Shown in pieces: positions 7,602 to 15,482 of a DNA stretch of 25,352 nucleotides. Position 1 is the first letter of the stretch; every line of letters begins with the position of its first letter. The stretch covers positions 1 to 25,352 of the forward strand of contig DATHCB010000146.1 in the NCBI GenBank assembly GCA_035319765.1, in the 5' to 3' direction. The notes below the pieces were generated by a model. It worked only from the letters and a program-made list of their open reading frames with translations. It was not told the DNA's origin and did not search any database. The position numbers and the translations under genes were made by a program. The stretch comes from DATHCB01 sp035319765 (GTDB taxonomy: Archaea > Thermoproteota > Bathyarchaeia > Bathyarchaeales > SOJC01).

Positions 7602-8165
7602 TCAGCATCTGTCAACTGTCGCATGCTTTTGGTGAATTGATCTGCTATTTTGCAGCGTGATTAGCGGGCGCAAATCCTTAGCGCTCGTTAATTTTCCGTA
7701 AGGTCCCGCTTCTTTCAGACCATAGGCTTCTTTGTATCCTCGTTTTCGACATATCGCTACGGCAGCAGGGTCGAACGCGTAGTAGATGATCGAATCATAG
7801 CCTTTCCTCTCGATGTAGTTCTCAAAGAAATCAAAAAACCGCTTCCCGTATCCTTTCCCTCTGTGCTCCTTTTTTAACCACAACTCGTGAAGTTCAACGA
7901 AATCTCTGCCTTTTTCCATGAATCCTCGTAGAATTTCTCTGTCTTCCGTCTCCCTTGGAGAGTCCTTGCGATGCTCCTCGGTGTTTGATTCATGCCAGAT
8001 CGCATGGCCAATTATTTGGCCGTTCTCTCTAAACACTATTAAGTTAGAGCCTCCACTCTCAAGACGATTCTTCAATCGTTCCATCTCTCCTTCTCCTGCG
8101 TACAGTCCGAGTTGTGTCAAGTAAGCACAGAACTCTGGAAAATCACAGCCTTCAATGAACTTCAT
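7602..8165 (-). CDS. GNAT-family N-acetyltransferase, 187 aa
   Basis: Single GNAT domain. Strands IIGHAIWHES (51-60) and VELHELWLKKEHRGKGYGKRF (90-110) lead into the acetyl-CoA loop R-G-K-G-Y-G-K (102-108), and YDSIIYYAFDPAAVAICRKRGY gives the closing motif, where the substrate side and the C-terminal helix meet. It transfers acetyl from acetyl-CoA to an unknown amine. The tail after about 165 looks extended and low in conservation. It is a single gene; a TTATAC sequence on the minus strand about 25-30 bases upstream of the ATG is a good TATA candidate, which would give a short leader. Confidence 0.85.
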   Translation of the reverse strand: MKFIEGCDFPEFCAYLTQLGLYAGEGEMERLKNRLESGGSNLIVFRENGQIIGHAIWHESNTEEHRKDSPRETEDREILRGFMEKGRDFVELHELWLKKEHRGKGYGKRFFDFFENYIERKGYDSIIYYAFDPAAVAICRKRGYKEAYGLKEAGPYGKLTSAKDLRPLITLQNSRSIHQKHATVDRC

Positions 8166-8186
8166 TAGTCTTCACACTCTTCAAAT

Positions 8187-8195
8187 CGCGTATAA
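8187..8195 (-). promoter_or_regulatory. TATA-like box for the 187-aa GNAT gene
   Basis: The minus strand reads AAAGTTATACGCG, centred about 26 bases before the ATG at 8165, the usual archaeal distance for a leaderless or near-leaderless message. A second AT-rich box (GTTTAAATAAC on the minus strand, near 8304-8314) lies further up. Confidence 0.35.
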
Positions 8196-8414
8196 CTTTT
8201 TCGCATCGTCGTGAAATTTGGGTTTCGGTCTAGAGTTTGCTCCAAGTCCCAAACCCAGGCGAGTATTTGGCAGATTTACGCCGTGTTCATGCTGTGGTTT
8301 AACGTTATTTAAACGATAGGATCGCACCGCAAAACTGTTCTGTATTATTTCCTGCTTGAATTTGCGCGCGCGAACCGAAGAGAACAAGTCTAGGAAAGGA
8401 TAATCGAACGCGTT

Positions 8415-9020
8415 CTAAGATTGGACCCATGCATCAGGACTCTGGAACCTCACGATTGGAGTGTTGTCGGACTTTTTTGCCTTGGTTTTTTCGAGAAGAC
8501 GTCTTATTGTCACTAGAAGTTCTCTGTGATTGTCCTCGTCTCTTATTATGCCTTTTATAATCTTTCTGATACTGTCCAGTTTCACGTCGTAAAACTGATT
8601 TATTTCTTTGGACAGATATTCTAGATTTTTCATTTGAATGACCATATGGTATTCCTCACCCAGACTGCTTTCCAAAATGGTCAATTTCTCCATGATTTGC
8701 GGCGCCCCTAGTTTGCTTCCACTTTGTTTTCTTGCCACCTCGTTCCTTAAAGCGTCCACTAAGTGCCAGATCTCGCCCAAGTTTTTTCGGCAATCTTTGA
8801 CGTTCTTCTTGGATGTCGTTAAGCTGTCGGTGATTCCTTTTAAAATTGTTGAATGTTTTGTGCTGTCTATTGAGACATGGAGTAAGAGCGTCTTAGCTAG
8901 AGGGATTTCCGTTTGGTCGGATAGAGAATGGTACAGTTGAGCTGTGTCGCTTTCTAAAACGCTCAAACAATAGAGGTAATCGGCGAGAGCCTTTTGGCCA
9001 TTTACGTTATTCATGGTCAT
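8415..9020 (-). CDS. Ferritin-like four-helix protein, 201 aa
   Basis: An all-helical protein with ferritin/rubrerythrin-like spacing. The first helix has E-S-D-x-A-x-L-Y, the second DSTKHSTIL (an E/D-x-x-H type pair), a later GEEYHMVIQMKNLE, and the last RDEDNHRELL (second D/E-x-x-H). Such proteins bind di-iron or have lost it. Several glutamates are replaced by aspartate here, so metal binding is uncertain. The start is set at ATG 9020, which has TTGGAG six bases upstream; a TTG four codons earlier (9032) would also be open. A CATTTATCA box on the minus strand near 9046-9054 may be its TATA element. It stands as a single gene. Confidence 0.6.
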   Translation of the reverse strand: MTMNNVNGQKALADYLYCLSVLESDTAQLYHSLSDQTEIPLAKTLLLHVSIDSTKHSTILKGITDSLTTSKKNVKDCRKNLGEIWHLVDALRNEVARKQSGSKLGAPQIMEKLTILESSLGEEYHMVIQMKNLEYLSKEINQFYDVKLDSIRKIIKGIIRDEDNHRELLVTIRRLLEKTKAKKSDNTPIVRFQSPDAWVQS

Positions 9021-9114
9021 ATCATTCTCCAAATTTGGATATCTATGATAAATGACTTGTGAATCTAGAATTCACTCGATTTGCAATGAATTCGGATTAG
9101 CCCGTGTGGCCACT

Positions 9115-9124
9115 AGCGCGCGCT
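9115..9124. repeat. GC-alternating palindrome, perfect copy
   Basis: AGCGCGCGCT between the divergent ferritin-like and amidohydrolase genes. Confidence 0.75.
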
Positions 9125-9404
9125 GTAGGAGACCCTAGAATGTACGTCGCAGATGATGAAATAACAGAAAAAAAGAGAGAATATAAGTTATGAGTTCAGT
9201 TCCGGGGCCCATACATCACTTAAGAACTCTTGACCGAGTAAAACCCGCAGAGGAGAGAGTCAACCGAAAGTGCGAACACAAAAAAAGAGCGTGTGCGGAT
9301 TCGATTGACGACGTATCCATAAATGCCGAAGGCAACTCACCCTGACCACTACTAAAGCGCGCGCCACGCGTATTGTCTTAAGCGCGCGCATTGCAAAATG
9401 GGAG

Positions 9405-9414
9405 AAAAATTTAT
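9405..9414 (+). promoter_or_regulatory. TATA-like box for the amidohydrolase gene
   Basis: AAAAATTTAT, about 40 bases before the GTG start, would place transcription near 9430 and leave a short leader that contains the AGGAAG Shine-Dalgarno. Confidence 0.4.
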
Positions 9415-9452
9415 CGTATCCATAAAGATATGTTGACTTTCAGGAAGAAGTA

Positions 9453-11069
9453 GTGTTGTTTGATCTAATCATTAAAAACGGGATTGTTGTTGATGGGACT
9501 GGCAACCCTTGGTTCAAAGCAGATGTAGGGATTAGAAGTGGGCTGATAAGTGACGTCGACGAACTGCCTTCAGAGTCTAATGAGATCATAGATGCCAGTG
9601 GATTGGTTGTGGCTCCCGGCTTTATAGACATGCACGCGCACTCTGACTTTTCACTATTGATCAATCCTCTTGCGGAAAGCAAAGTCAGGCAGGGAGTAAC
9701 CACTGAAGTCATCGGGAACTGTGGGTTTTCGGCTGCACCTCTCAATGACTTTCTGAAGAGACAAATCATGGAAATGTCGCCAATTTTGAAAGAGGCAAAG
9801 CTGAAGCTGAATTGGTCCAGCATGGACGAGTATCTGAAAAAATTGGAAAGGAACGGCATCGCATTAAACGTGGTACCTCTGGTTGGCAATGGAAATATAC
9901 GGGCCCTCGTGATGGGATACGAGTCCAAACAACCGTCCCAGAATAATCTCAGAAAAATGAAAAAGATCCTAGCTAAAACCATCGAGGAAGGAGCTGTCGG
10001 CTTATCTTCTGGGTTAATCTATCCACCAAGTTGCTATGCTCATACTGGAGAGTTGATCGAGCTATCCAAAATCGTTGCACAATACAGAGGGATATATGCT
10101 TCCCACATAAGAGGCGAAGGAGAAACCCTTATCGATTCTGTTAGAGAGGCCATAGAAATTGGCAAAAAATCTGGAATCTCTGTTGAAATCTCTCATCACA
10201 AAGCGTCAGGCAAGCGTAACTGGGGAAAAGTGAAGCAAACCCTCAAGATGATTGATGAAGCAAGAAGCGTCGGTGTCGACGTCACCTGCGATGTCTATCC
10301 CTATTTGGCTGGAATGACGGGGTTGGATGCCCTGCTTCCAACTCGTGCTTGGGAAGGCGGCGTAGGGAAACTAGTTGAAAGGCTACGGGACCCTAGAATC
10401 CGCAGGCGATTGAGACGAGAGATGAAAGAGGGCCGGTCGAATCTTTTGTCGGCTGATGACTGGGACAGTGTAATGGTGGCCTATTGCGGGGGACATAGAG
10501 AGTATGAGGGCAAGACCATTGCAGAAATAGTAGAGCAAAAGAGAATTGACCCATTTGATTTTCTCTTTGATCTACTGATAGAAGAGAAAGCGTCTGTCAT
10601 GATCGTTATCTTCACAATGTGTGAGAGAGACATGCGCAATGTGTTGAAGCATCCTGCATCAATGATTGGATCTGACACCGAGTCAGTTGCGCCTTATGGT
10701 GTGCTGGGAAAGGGCAAACCTCATCCTAGAACTTATGGCACTTTTCCAAGAGTCTTAGGCGAATATGCACGAAGAAAGAAGGTGTTAACGCTTGAAAACG
10801 CAATTAGGAAAATGACCTCTTTTCCAGCCCAGAAACTGAGGCTAAACGATCGAGGACTAATCAGAAAAGGAATGTGGGCTGACGTCACCGTGTTCAGTCC
10901 AGAAAAAATCATGGATAAAGCAACCTATTTGAAGCCCCATCAGTATCCTGTCGGAATTAAGTACGTGATCGTGAACGGGCAACTAGTTATAGCAGATGGC
11001 AAGCATACTCGACAACTTCCAGGAAGGGTCTTGCGTTTGCAGGTTCCTAGTTCTAAGAAGCGAGTCTGA
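9453..11069 (+). CDS. N-acyl-D-amino-acid deacylase (D-aminoacylase-type amidohydrolase)
   Basis: 538 aa, normal for the family. Metal-dependent amidohydrolase (TIM barrel plus a small beta domain) that hydrolyses N-acyl-D-amino acids to a carboxylate and the D-amino acid. Visible markers are the N-terminal beta domain LIIKNGIVVDGTG, HAH at 61-63, the metal-binding Cys of GNCGFS (Cys90, matching Cys96 of the Alcaligenes enzyme), SHIRGE (His218), EISHHK (His248/249), GSD (Asp408), and the late KPHPRTYGTFPRVLGEYAR segment typical of this branch. Related dihydroorotase or hydantoinase enzymes lack the GNCGFS cysteine. Start GTG at 9453 with AGGAAG upstream; no signal peptide, so cytosolic. It is a lone gene, perhaps used to recycle D-amino acids from bacterial walls (inference). 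Confidence 0.92.
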   Translation: MLFDLIIKNGIVVDGTGNPWFKADVGIRSGLISDVDELPSESNEIIDASGLVVAPGFIDMHAHSDFSLLINPLAESKVRQGVTTEVIGNCGFSAAPLNDFLKRQIMEMSPILKEAKLKLNWSSMDEYLKKLERNGIALNVVPLVGNGNIRALVMGYESKQPSQNNLRKMKKILAKTIEEGAVGLSSGLIYPPSCYAHTGELIELSKIVAQYRGIYASHIRGEGETLIDSVREAIEIGKKSGISVEISHHKASGKRNWGKVKQTLKMIDEARSVGVDVTCDVYPYLAGMTGLDALLPTRAWEGGVGKLVERLRDPRIRRRLRREMKEGRSNLLSADDWDSVMVAYCGGHREYEGKTIAEIVEQKRIDPFDFLFDLLIEEKASVMIVIFTMCERDMRNVLKHPASMIGSDTESVAPYGVLGKGKPHPRTYGTFPRVLGEYARRKKVLTLENAIRKMTSFPAQKLRLNDRGLIRKGMWADVTVFSPEKIMDKATYLKPHQYPVGIKYVIVNGQLVIADGKHTRQLPGRVLRLQVPSSKKRV

Positions 11070-11135
11070 CTTCAGCGTGCTCTAGCTATGCAAAGCAGCA
11101 AATAAGAGCGGGAAAAAAGGGGAATTGCGGGAGAC

Positions 11136-11300
11136 GGTGGAGACGTCGCCACCTGATTGGAGTTCGAGTCAGCGCGCGCTTACTTTATGTTCGTTGCAGG
11201 TCATTAAGGAATAGAAAAAAAGAGAATGGACGAAATTGTGTGGAGATCTATCCACACAGACCGAAGCTACTTCACCGAGCCACTTTCCGACCGATGTCGG
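11136..11300. ncRNA. Candidate structured RNA (three perfect hairpins)
   Basis: Three perfect stems occur in 165 bases: GGTGG/CCACC (11136-11153), an 8-bp TGTGTGGA/TCCACACA with loop GATCTA (11237-11258), and CCGAC/GTCGG with a 4-base loop (11287-11300). The middle one is strong for its size. No known RNA family signature is recognised, and the strand is undecided. Confidence 0.25.
11171..11180. repeat. GC-alternating palindrome, perfect copy
   Basis: AGCGCGCGCT in the gap after the amidohydrolase gene. Confidence 0.75.
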
Positions 11301-11477
11301 CAGCTGAACGTGGCGCGAGCTCCAAATACTTGCGACTCTAGCCAGTTTCTTCAGTCATCCCTTATTGGAAAGGCTCTGAAGATTTTGCACGCGCGCTAAC
11401 TCGCTAATCTTCATTCGGGCAAACCTCTTAAACGTAACCCGACGTAAATATGCACGGCACACGGGGCAGGTTGAAGT

Positions 11478-11954
11478 TTGAACTTCCAGGACACGATTTC
11501 GCTGATTCAAGCTACAATAGCTCCTGGCGTGTTGATTTCTAGTTGTGCGTTGCTGTGTCTTGTGATTCAGACTCGTTACGGAAGAGTTGTGGATCGGATA
11601 AGGGGGTTCAATCAGGAGCACTGTGATCTTAGGATAAACAAGTCCTCGTCGAGGTATGGTACAGACTCGAGGCGAACTGAGGAGCTGAAAACCGAGGTAA
11701 AGATGCTCTTGACCCGGGGCAACTATTTGAAACTGTCCCTCTTCGGACTCTTTTCTAGTATTCTGGCCTTCATTATAACGTCTTTTCTCGTGTTCTTTGC
11801 GTACCTTTTAAACACTTCCACCATTGATTCACTTGCCATCGTTACGTTCTCCGCAGGCCTAGTATTACTCATAGCCGGAGTGCTATATGCAGTCAGAGAA
11901 GTCTCCGTTTCTTACGCTGCGGTCGTTTATGAAGTAGAAAGCGAACGATACTAA
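11478..11954 (+). CDS. DUF2721-like membrane protein, 158 aa
   Basis: Layout matches the DUF2721 family: an N-terminal helix (IAPGVLISSCALLCLVIQTR), the hallmark RYGRVVDRIRGF turn just after it, a charged cytosolic segment ending in EVKMLLTRGNYLKLSLFGL, then two hydrophobic helices (about 90-112 and 117-137). The function of the family is unknown. The TTG start at 11478 is forced by an in-frame TGA six bases upstream, with GGCAGG as a weak ribosome site. It is a single gene; downstream lies a gap with a minus-strand small ORF. Confidence 0.75.
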   Translation: MNFQDTISLIQATIAPGVLISSCALLCLVIQTRYGRVVDRIRGFNQEHCDLRINKSSSRYGTDSRRTEELKTEVKMLLTRGNYLKLSLFGLFSSILAFIITSFLVFFAYLLNTSTIDSLAIVTFSAGLVLLIAGVLYAVREVSVSYAAVVYEVESERY

Positions 11955-11978
11955 GCGCCGGCTTAAGCACAGTTTCAT

Positions 11979-12164
11979 CTAACCCTTTGAAGCCTTCTCA
12001 GGTTCTGCTATTCTGACTTTGGGACATAAAACGCGTTTCCCTACAAGAGGTTCACCCATCTCTTTGAATGAGAGTACAGACAGGACGCCAAAGAGATCTG
12101 CATAAACCCTCTTCTCTTTAGTGTCATCTTCAAGAAGATGAGTGAAACAAGGCACGTGTGGCAA
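11979..12164 (-). CDS. Possible small protein, 61 aa, unrecognised
   Basis: The minus-strand frame reads like coding sequence (THLLEDDTKEKRVYADLFGV, then LSFKEMGEPLVGKRVLCPKV). It has no ATG at its head; the only starts are TTG at 12164 or a GTG three codons in. No domain is recognised. The frame begins about ten bases from the GC-alternating tract at 12175-12185, as with other remnants in this window, so it may be a 5'-truncated leftover, not a live gene. Confidence 0.3.
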   Translation of the reverse strand: MPHVPCFTHLLEDDTKEKRVYADLFGVLSVLSFKEMGEPLVGKRVLCPKVRIAEPEKASKG

Positions 12165-12203
12165 AAACCAACTACGCGCGCGCGCACTGCTTTAATAGTC
12201 AAG

Positions 12204-12210
12204 TATAAAA
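12204..12210 (+). promoter_or_regulatory. TATA box of the NosD-like gene
   Basis: AAGTATAAAATCCC matches an archaeal TATA box. It would give a leader of about 50 bases that carries the strong AAGGAAGG ribosome site at 12263-12270. Confidence 0.5.
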
Positions 12211-12279
12211 TCCCTCCTCGCGTTCAAAAATCTTATTTGCTGATCAATTTCTAGTTATGTCAAAGGAAGGTACAGAGTC

Positions 12280-14538
12280 TTGAGACGAATAGCTTCAAGC
12301 CTAATCGTTGCGCTGTTGTTCTTGAGTTTGTGTGCATTCGCCTTTGGCATCCGAAGCGCAAAGGCACTGCCTGAAGATCCGATCGTCATCAACCCTAACG
12401 GAACCATAAGCAGCCCAGTCCAGGCGAACATCACAATCTCCAACAACGAAACGTACACTTTCACGGGCAACAATTATCTTCCGATCGTTGTGCAACGAAG
12501 TAACATAACCATAGACGGAGCTGGCTACATGATTCAGGGCCAAGAAGCCTCACTTTCCGCAGGGGTAAACCTTACTGGAACAAGGGGCGTCACGATAGAG
12601 AACGTGAAAATTACAGCGTTCTACTATGGCATCTATCTCTATTCTTCCTCTAATTGCGCAGTTTCAGGAGACAATATAACAGCAAACAAGTTCATTGGTG
12701 GGATCTATCTTGATTATTCCCCCTATAACCTTGTTTCGGGAAACAACATAACAAACAACGGGTACTATGGTCTCTATCTCTATTATTCGCCTAATTGCAC
12801 CGTTTTGGGAAACAACATTTCAAGCAACTGGGAATACGGCCTCTATCTCTATTATTCTTCCAATGGCACTGTGTCTAAAAACACGTTGACGAACAATGGC
12901 TTGTACGTCTGGGCGTCTTTTCACAATAACGTTGTGGATAATTTGGTTGATGGCAAGCCTCTGGTATATCTTGAGCGTGTTTCGGATTACGCGGTGAGAA
13001 ATGCAGGGCAGGTGGTGCTCATAGACTGCGACAACATAAACGTAAACAACCTCAACCTATCCTACGCAACCATTGAGCTTTGGCAAACAAACAACACACA
13101 AATTGTAAACAGTAGCATAACAGACAACTGGTGGGATGGCGTTGACATCTGGTATTCGTCCAATTGTACTGTTTCAGGAGGCAGCATGACGTACAACGCG
13201 GAAAGTGGGGTTGACCTCGAGTTTTCTCCCAATTGTACTGTTTCTAATAACAACATAGCAAACAACGGCTATGGTATCCTTCTCGAATCTTCCTTCGACG
13301 ATTTTTCTGGAAACACGATAATAAACAACGGTTATGCCGGGATCGGGCTCTATTCTTCTTACAATTGCACAGTTTCTGGGAACATGTTCACAAACGACGG
13401 TTTGTACGTCGACCCATCGTTCGAGAATACTGTTGCGAATAATTTAGTTAACGGCAAGCCACTCGTCTACCTCGAGCACGTTTCAGGCTACACGGTGAGT
13501 AACGCAGGGCAAGTGGTACTCGTAAACTGCGACAACATAAGCGTAAACAACCTCAACCTGTCTTACACGACTGTCGGCGTGGAGCTATGGCAAACGAACG
13601 ACACGAGAATCACAGGCAACAACCTAGCAAAGGAGTGGGAGCATGGTGTCTGGCTTCAATCTTCTTTGAACTGCACAGTCGCTGGAAACAACATGACAAA
13701 CGATGGCTGGAGCGGCGTCTGGCTGAGTTCTTCTTCTAATTGTACTGTCTCGAGAAATAACATGGCAAACAGCGATTATGGCGTAGATCTCGCTTATTCT
13801 TCCAACAACAACACCATTTCTGAAAACATCATAATGAACAATTATTGTGGAGTCGAGCTTCGCGATTCCTCAAAAAATAACAGGTTTTTCCATAACGATT
13901 TTGATAGCAACACGCAGCAAGTGGTCAGCGATGGTTTACTTAACACTTGGGATAATGGCTATCCGTCTGGCGGCAACTACTGGAGCAACTATCGAACGGC
14001 GTACCCGAGCGCTGCCGAGAACGACAGTTCAGCAATCTGGAATACGCCCTACGTGATTGACAGTAACAACACCGACAGATACCCGCTCGTTGGGCCCTTC
14101 AACACGTTTGGCGTAGGCACTTGGAACGGCGTGGCGTACAGCGTTGACACGGTTAGTAACTCCACGCTGAGTGGCTTCTCCTTCAACCCGAGCATGAAGA
14201 CACTCACCTTCAACGCGACAGGCACGACTAGCCCTTCAGGCTTCTGCAGAATCACGATACCTGCATCTTTCATGTCGTGCAACAACACCAACGACTGGAG
14301 CGTTACTGTGAACAAATCAACCGTGGCTTGCATCGTAATCCCATCAGAGAATTCCACCTACATCTACTTCACGTACCAGCCTGGCACAGAAACGGTCCAA
14401 ATAACGAGCACAGCTGCAGCCACCCCAGAATTCCAGCCCATCATGCTTCTGCCTCTTTTCATGATAATGACGCTGCTTGGAGCCATGATCGTAAAGAGAA
14501 AACGACTTCGGCAAACCCAAGAACTCGGATCGCTTTAG
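12280..14538 (+). CDS. NosD-like parallel beta-helix surface protein, 752 aa
   Basis: Signal peptide at 1-29 (basic MRRIASS, hydrophobic LIVALLFLSLCAFAFGI). Residues about 60-590 are right-handed beta-helix coils of the NosD/PbH1 type, with the recurring unit SSNCTVSGNNITNNGYYGLY. Two longer modules of about 65 residues are near-duplicates (about 213-276 and 380-445), each with NLVxGKPLVYLExVSxY, NAGQVVL, CDNIxVNNLNLSY and ELWQTN. A beta-rich domain follows (YPLVGPF to about 715). The tail ATPEFQPIMLLPLFMIMTLL with KRKRLR after it is a PEF-like membrane anchor or sorting signal. Many N-x-S/T sites suggest glycosylation. Such proteins bind or process sugars at the cell surface; no catalytic residues are evident. 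Start TTG at 12280 after AAGGAAGG. Confidence 0.88.
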   Translation: MRRIASSLIVALLFLSLCAFAFGIRSAKALPEDPIVINPNGTISSPVQANITISNNETYTFTGNNYLPIVVQRSNITIDGAGYMIQGQEASLSAGVNLTGTRGVTIENVKITAFYYGIYLYSSSNCAVSGDNITANKFIGGIYLDYSPYNLVSGNNITNNGYYGLYLYYSPNCTVLGNNISSNWEYGLYLYYSSNGTVSKNTLTNNGLYVWASFHNNVVDNLVDGKPLVYLERVSDYAVRNAGQVVLIDCDNINVNNLNLSYATIELWQTNNTQIVNSSITDNWWDGVDIWYSSNCTVSGGSMTYNAESGVDLEFSPNCTVSNNNIANNGYGILLESSFDDFSGNTIINNGYAGIGLYSSYNCTVSGNMFTNDGLYVDPSFENTVANNLVNGKPLVYLEHVSGYTVSNAGQVVLVNCDNISVNNLNLSYTTVGVELWQTNDTRITGNNLAKEWEHGVWLQSSLNCTVAGNNMTNDGWSGVWLSSSSNCTVSRNNMANSDYGVDLAYSSNNNTISENIIMNNYCGVELRDSSKNNRFFHNDFDSNTQQVVSDGLLNTWDNGYPSGGNYWSNYRTAYPSAAENDSSAIWNTPYVIDSNNTDRYPLVGPFNTFGVGTWNGVAYSVDTVSNSTLSGFSFNPSMKTLTFNATGTTSPSGFCRITIPASFMSCNNTNDWSVTVNKSTVACIVIPSENSTYIYFTYQPGTETVQITSTAAATPEFQPIMLLPLFMIMTLLGAMIVKRKRLRQTQELGSL

Positions 14539-14885
14539 TCGTCGCATAAAAGCCGCAAACCACACACGTGCAGACCTGTGCGCCGGCAGCGTTGACTGGA
14601 TCTTCCAGAGGATTTCTGTAGCCAAAATTTTCTAGTTGAAATTGCTGTAGCCAAAATTGCTTCAGGCCTAGAGAAGGCGCGCCGCCATGGTTCCAATGCA
14701 GTGTTCGCAGAAAATGGCTACCTTAGGCCGCGTTATAGCGGTGGGTAAGAAAATCCGAGGGGGAAAGCCAAGTAGCGCGCGCTAGACTTTAAGATTTGGC
14801 CCACGCATTCCCAAGAGATATCCCTCGCGTGCTAGCGGCCTTTCGAGTTATAATCATTATTTTGGAAAGAAAGATGAAAAGTCGT
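14539..14885. other. Convergent intergenic region with palindrome and direct repeat
   Basis: No gene is seen. It contains a 14-bp direct repeat CTGTAGCCAAAATT (14616-14629 and 14645-14658), an AscI-like GGCGCGCC (14676-14683) and the perfect TAGCGCGCGCTA (14773-14784). Confidence 0.5.
14773..14784. repeat. GC-alternating palindrome, perfect copy
   Basis: TAGCGCGCGCTA between convergent genes, so it is not simply a promoter element. Confidence 0.75.
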
Positions 14886-15482
14886 TTAGGGTCTTCGTCC
14901 TCTTTTGGCTCTCTGCCATTCTGCTAGCCAAAGTGCGGTGAACACGGCTCCTATTGGAATGGTAAACTCTGCCAGAGTTCGTACCTCAGCCGTTGGGGCT
15001 ACGCTGCTTGCAATAGAGCTCTGATAGGTGACGTTCACGGAATTCGAGCTGTGATTCGAAATGGCCAGTGTTACGTTTAATACCGTGTTTGGAGTGTACT
15101 CGTGACTAATCGTCTCATTAGCTATAGCGAGCTGCCAGGCGATCAACGTGGGGTTTGCATGCAGAAATTGATCAAAATAGGTGACGTTGACGAACCCCAT
15201 GAGCTCAGGATGCTGTTCTGCTATCCACTCGTAAATCGTGGTGGGCGTGGTTTCAAGCAGATAGGCGTCGATCGTTCCGTTGGTTGCGATCGATATGTTC
15301 AGTGTTTGCTCGGGTGCCATAGTGCCTATAGAATAGCTCTGCCAAGAAGCGCTTCCGATGATTTGCGGCGCTTCCTGAACGCTGACCGCGATGGATGGAA
15401 TGAGCGAGACCAGAAGGAGAGCTAACCCAACGGCCAACAGAACCGTGCCCGCACGGCCGAGAACGATTAACCATCGTTTCAC
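14886..15482 (-). CDS. Membrane protein coupled to the ABC transporter, 198 aa
   Basis: Starts at a GTG overlapping the permease stop (GTGA); the longer upstream frame lies inside the permease gene and is rejected. It has one N-terminal membrane helix (about 7-30, AGTVLLAVGLALLLVSLI), a soluble outside-facing domain of about 130 residues with N-x-S/T sites (LNISIATNGTIDAYLLETTP, TVLNVTLAISNHSS), and a C-terminal helix (LAEFTIPIGAVFTALWLAEW) ending in KRGRRP. This two-helix layout with an ectodomain suits an accessory subunit of the transporter. The family is not recognised. Confidence 0.75.
   Translation of the reverse strand: MKRWLIVLGRAGTVLLAVGLALLLVSLIPSIAVSVQEAPQIIGSASWQSYSIGTMAPEQTLNISIATNGTIDAYLLETTPTTIYEWIAEQHPELMGFVNVTYFDQFLHANPTLIAWQLAIANETISHEYTPNTVLNVTLAISNHSSNSVNVTYQSSIASSVAPTAEVRTLAEFTIPIGAVFTALWLAEWQRAKRGRRP

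Larger units (their letters stand above)
9021..9452. other. Divergent intergenic region with three GC elements
   Basis: No sizeable gene. It holds a perfect AGCGCGCGCT (9115-9124), two half-conserved copies (9356-9365 and 9381-9390), and a 12-bp direct repeat CGTATCCATAAA (9312-9323 and 9415-9426). The second copy lies between the TATA box and the start of the amidohydrolase gene. A 17-codon ORF (ATG 9140 to TGA near 9193) in frame with the first element is too short to judge. Confidence 0.5.
11070..11477. other. Intergenic region with GC elements and strong hairpins
   Basis: About 400 bases between two plus-strand genes. It contains the perfect AGCGCGCGCT (11171-11180), a second partial copy (11390-11397) and the hairpin cluster listed separately. 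A 57-codon plus-strand ORF (ATG 11226 to TAA 11399) runs through the hairpins; its product (MDEIVWRSIHTDRSYF...) resembles nothing I know and I do not call it a gene. Confidence 0.45.
11955..12279. other. Gap between the DUF2721 and NosD-like genes
   Basis: Holds the small minus-strand ORF (11979-12164), the long alternating tract CGCGCGCGCGC (12175-12185) and the TATA box of the downstream gene (12204-12210). Confidence 0.45.

Noticed and set aside
8181..8387. 68-aa minus-strand ORF in the gap before the GNAT gene
   Set aside because: Translation shows no recognisable domain and it covers the likely promoter of the GNAT gene.
9440..9982. 180-aa minus-strand ORF opposite the amidohydrolase
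   Set aside because: It is antisense to a clear D-aminoacylase gene.
11136..11180. GAGTTCGAGTC-like string resembling a tRNA T-arm
   Set aside because: No acceptor, D or anticodon stems can be placed around it.
11226..11399. 57-codon plus-strand ORF
   Set aside because: No good ribosome site, no recognised sequence, and it runs across strong hairpins. Kept only as a remark in the gap entry.
14676..14683. GGCGCGCC as a separate functional site
   Set aside because: A single 8-base palindrome; counted only as a possible outlier of the GC-alternating family.
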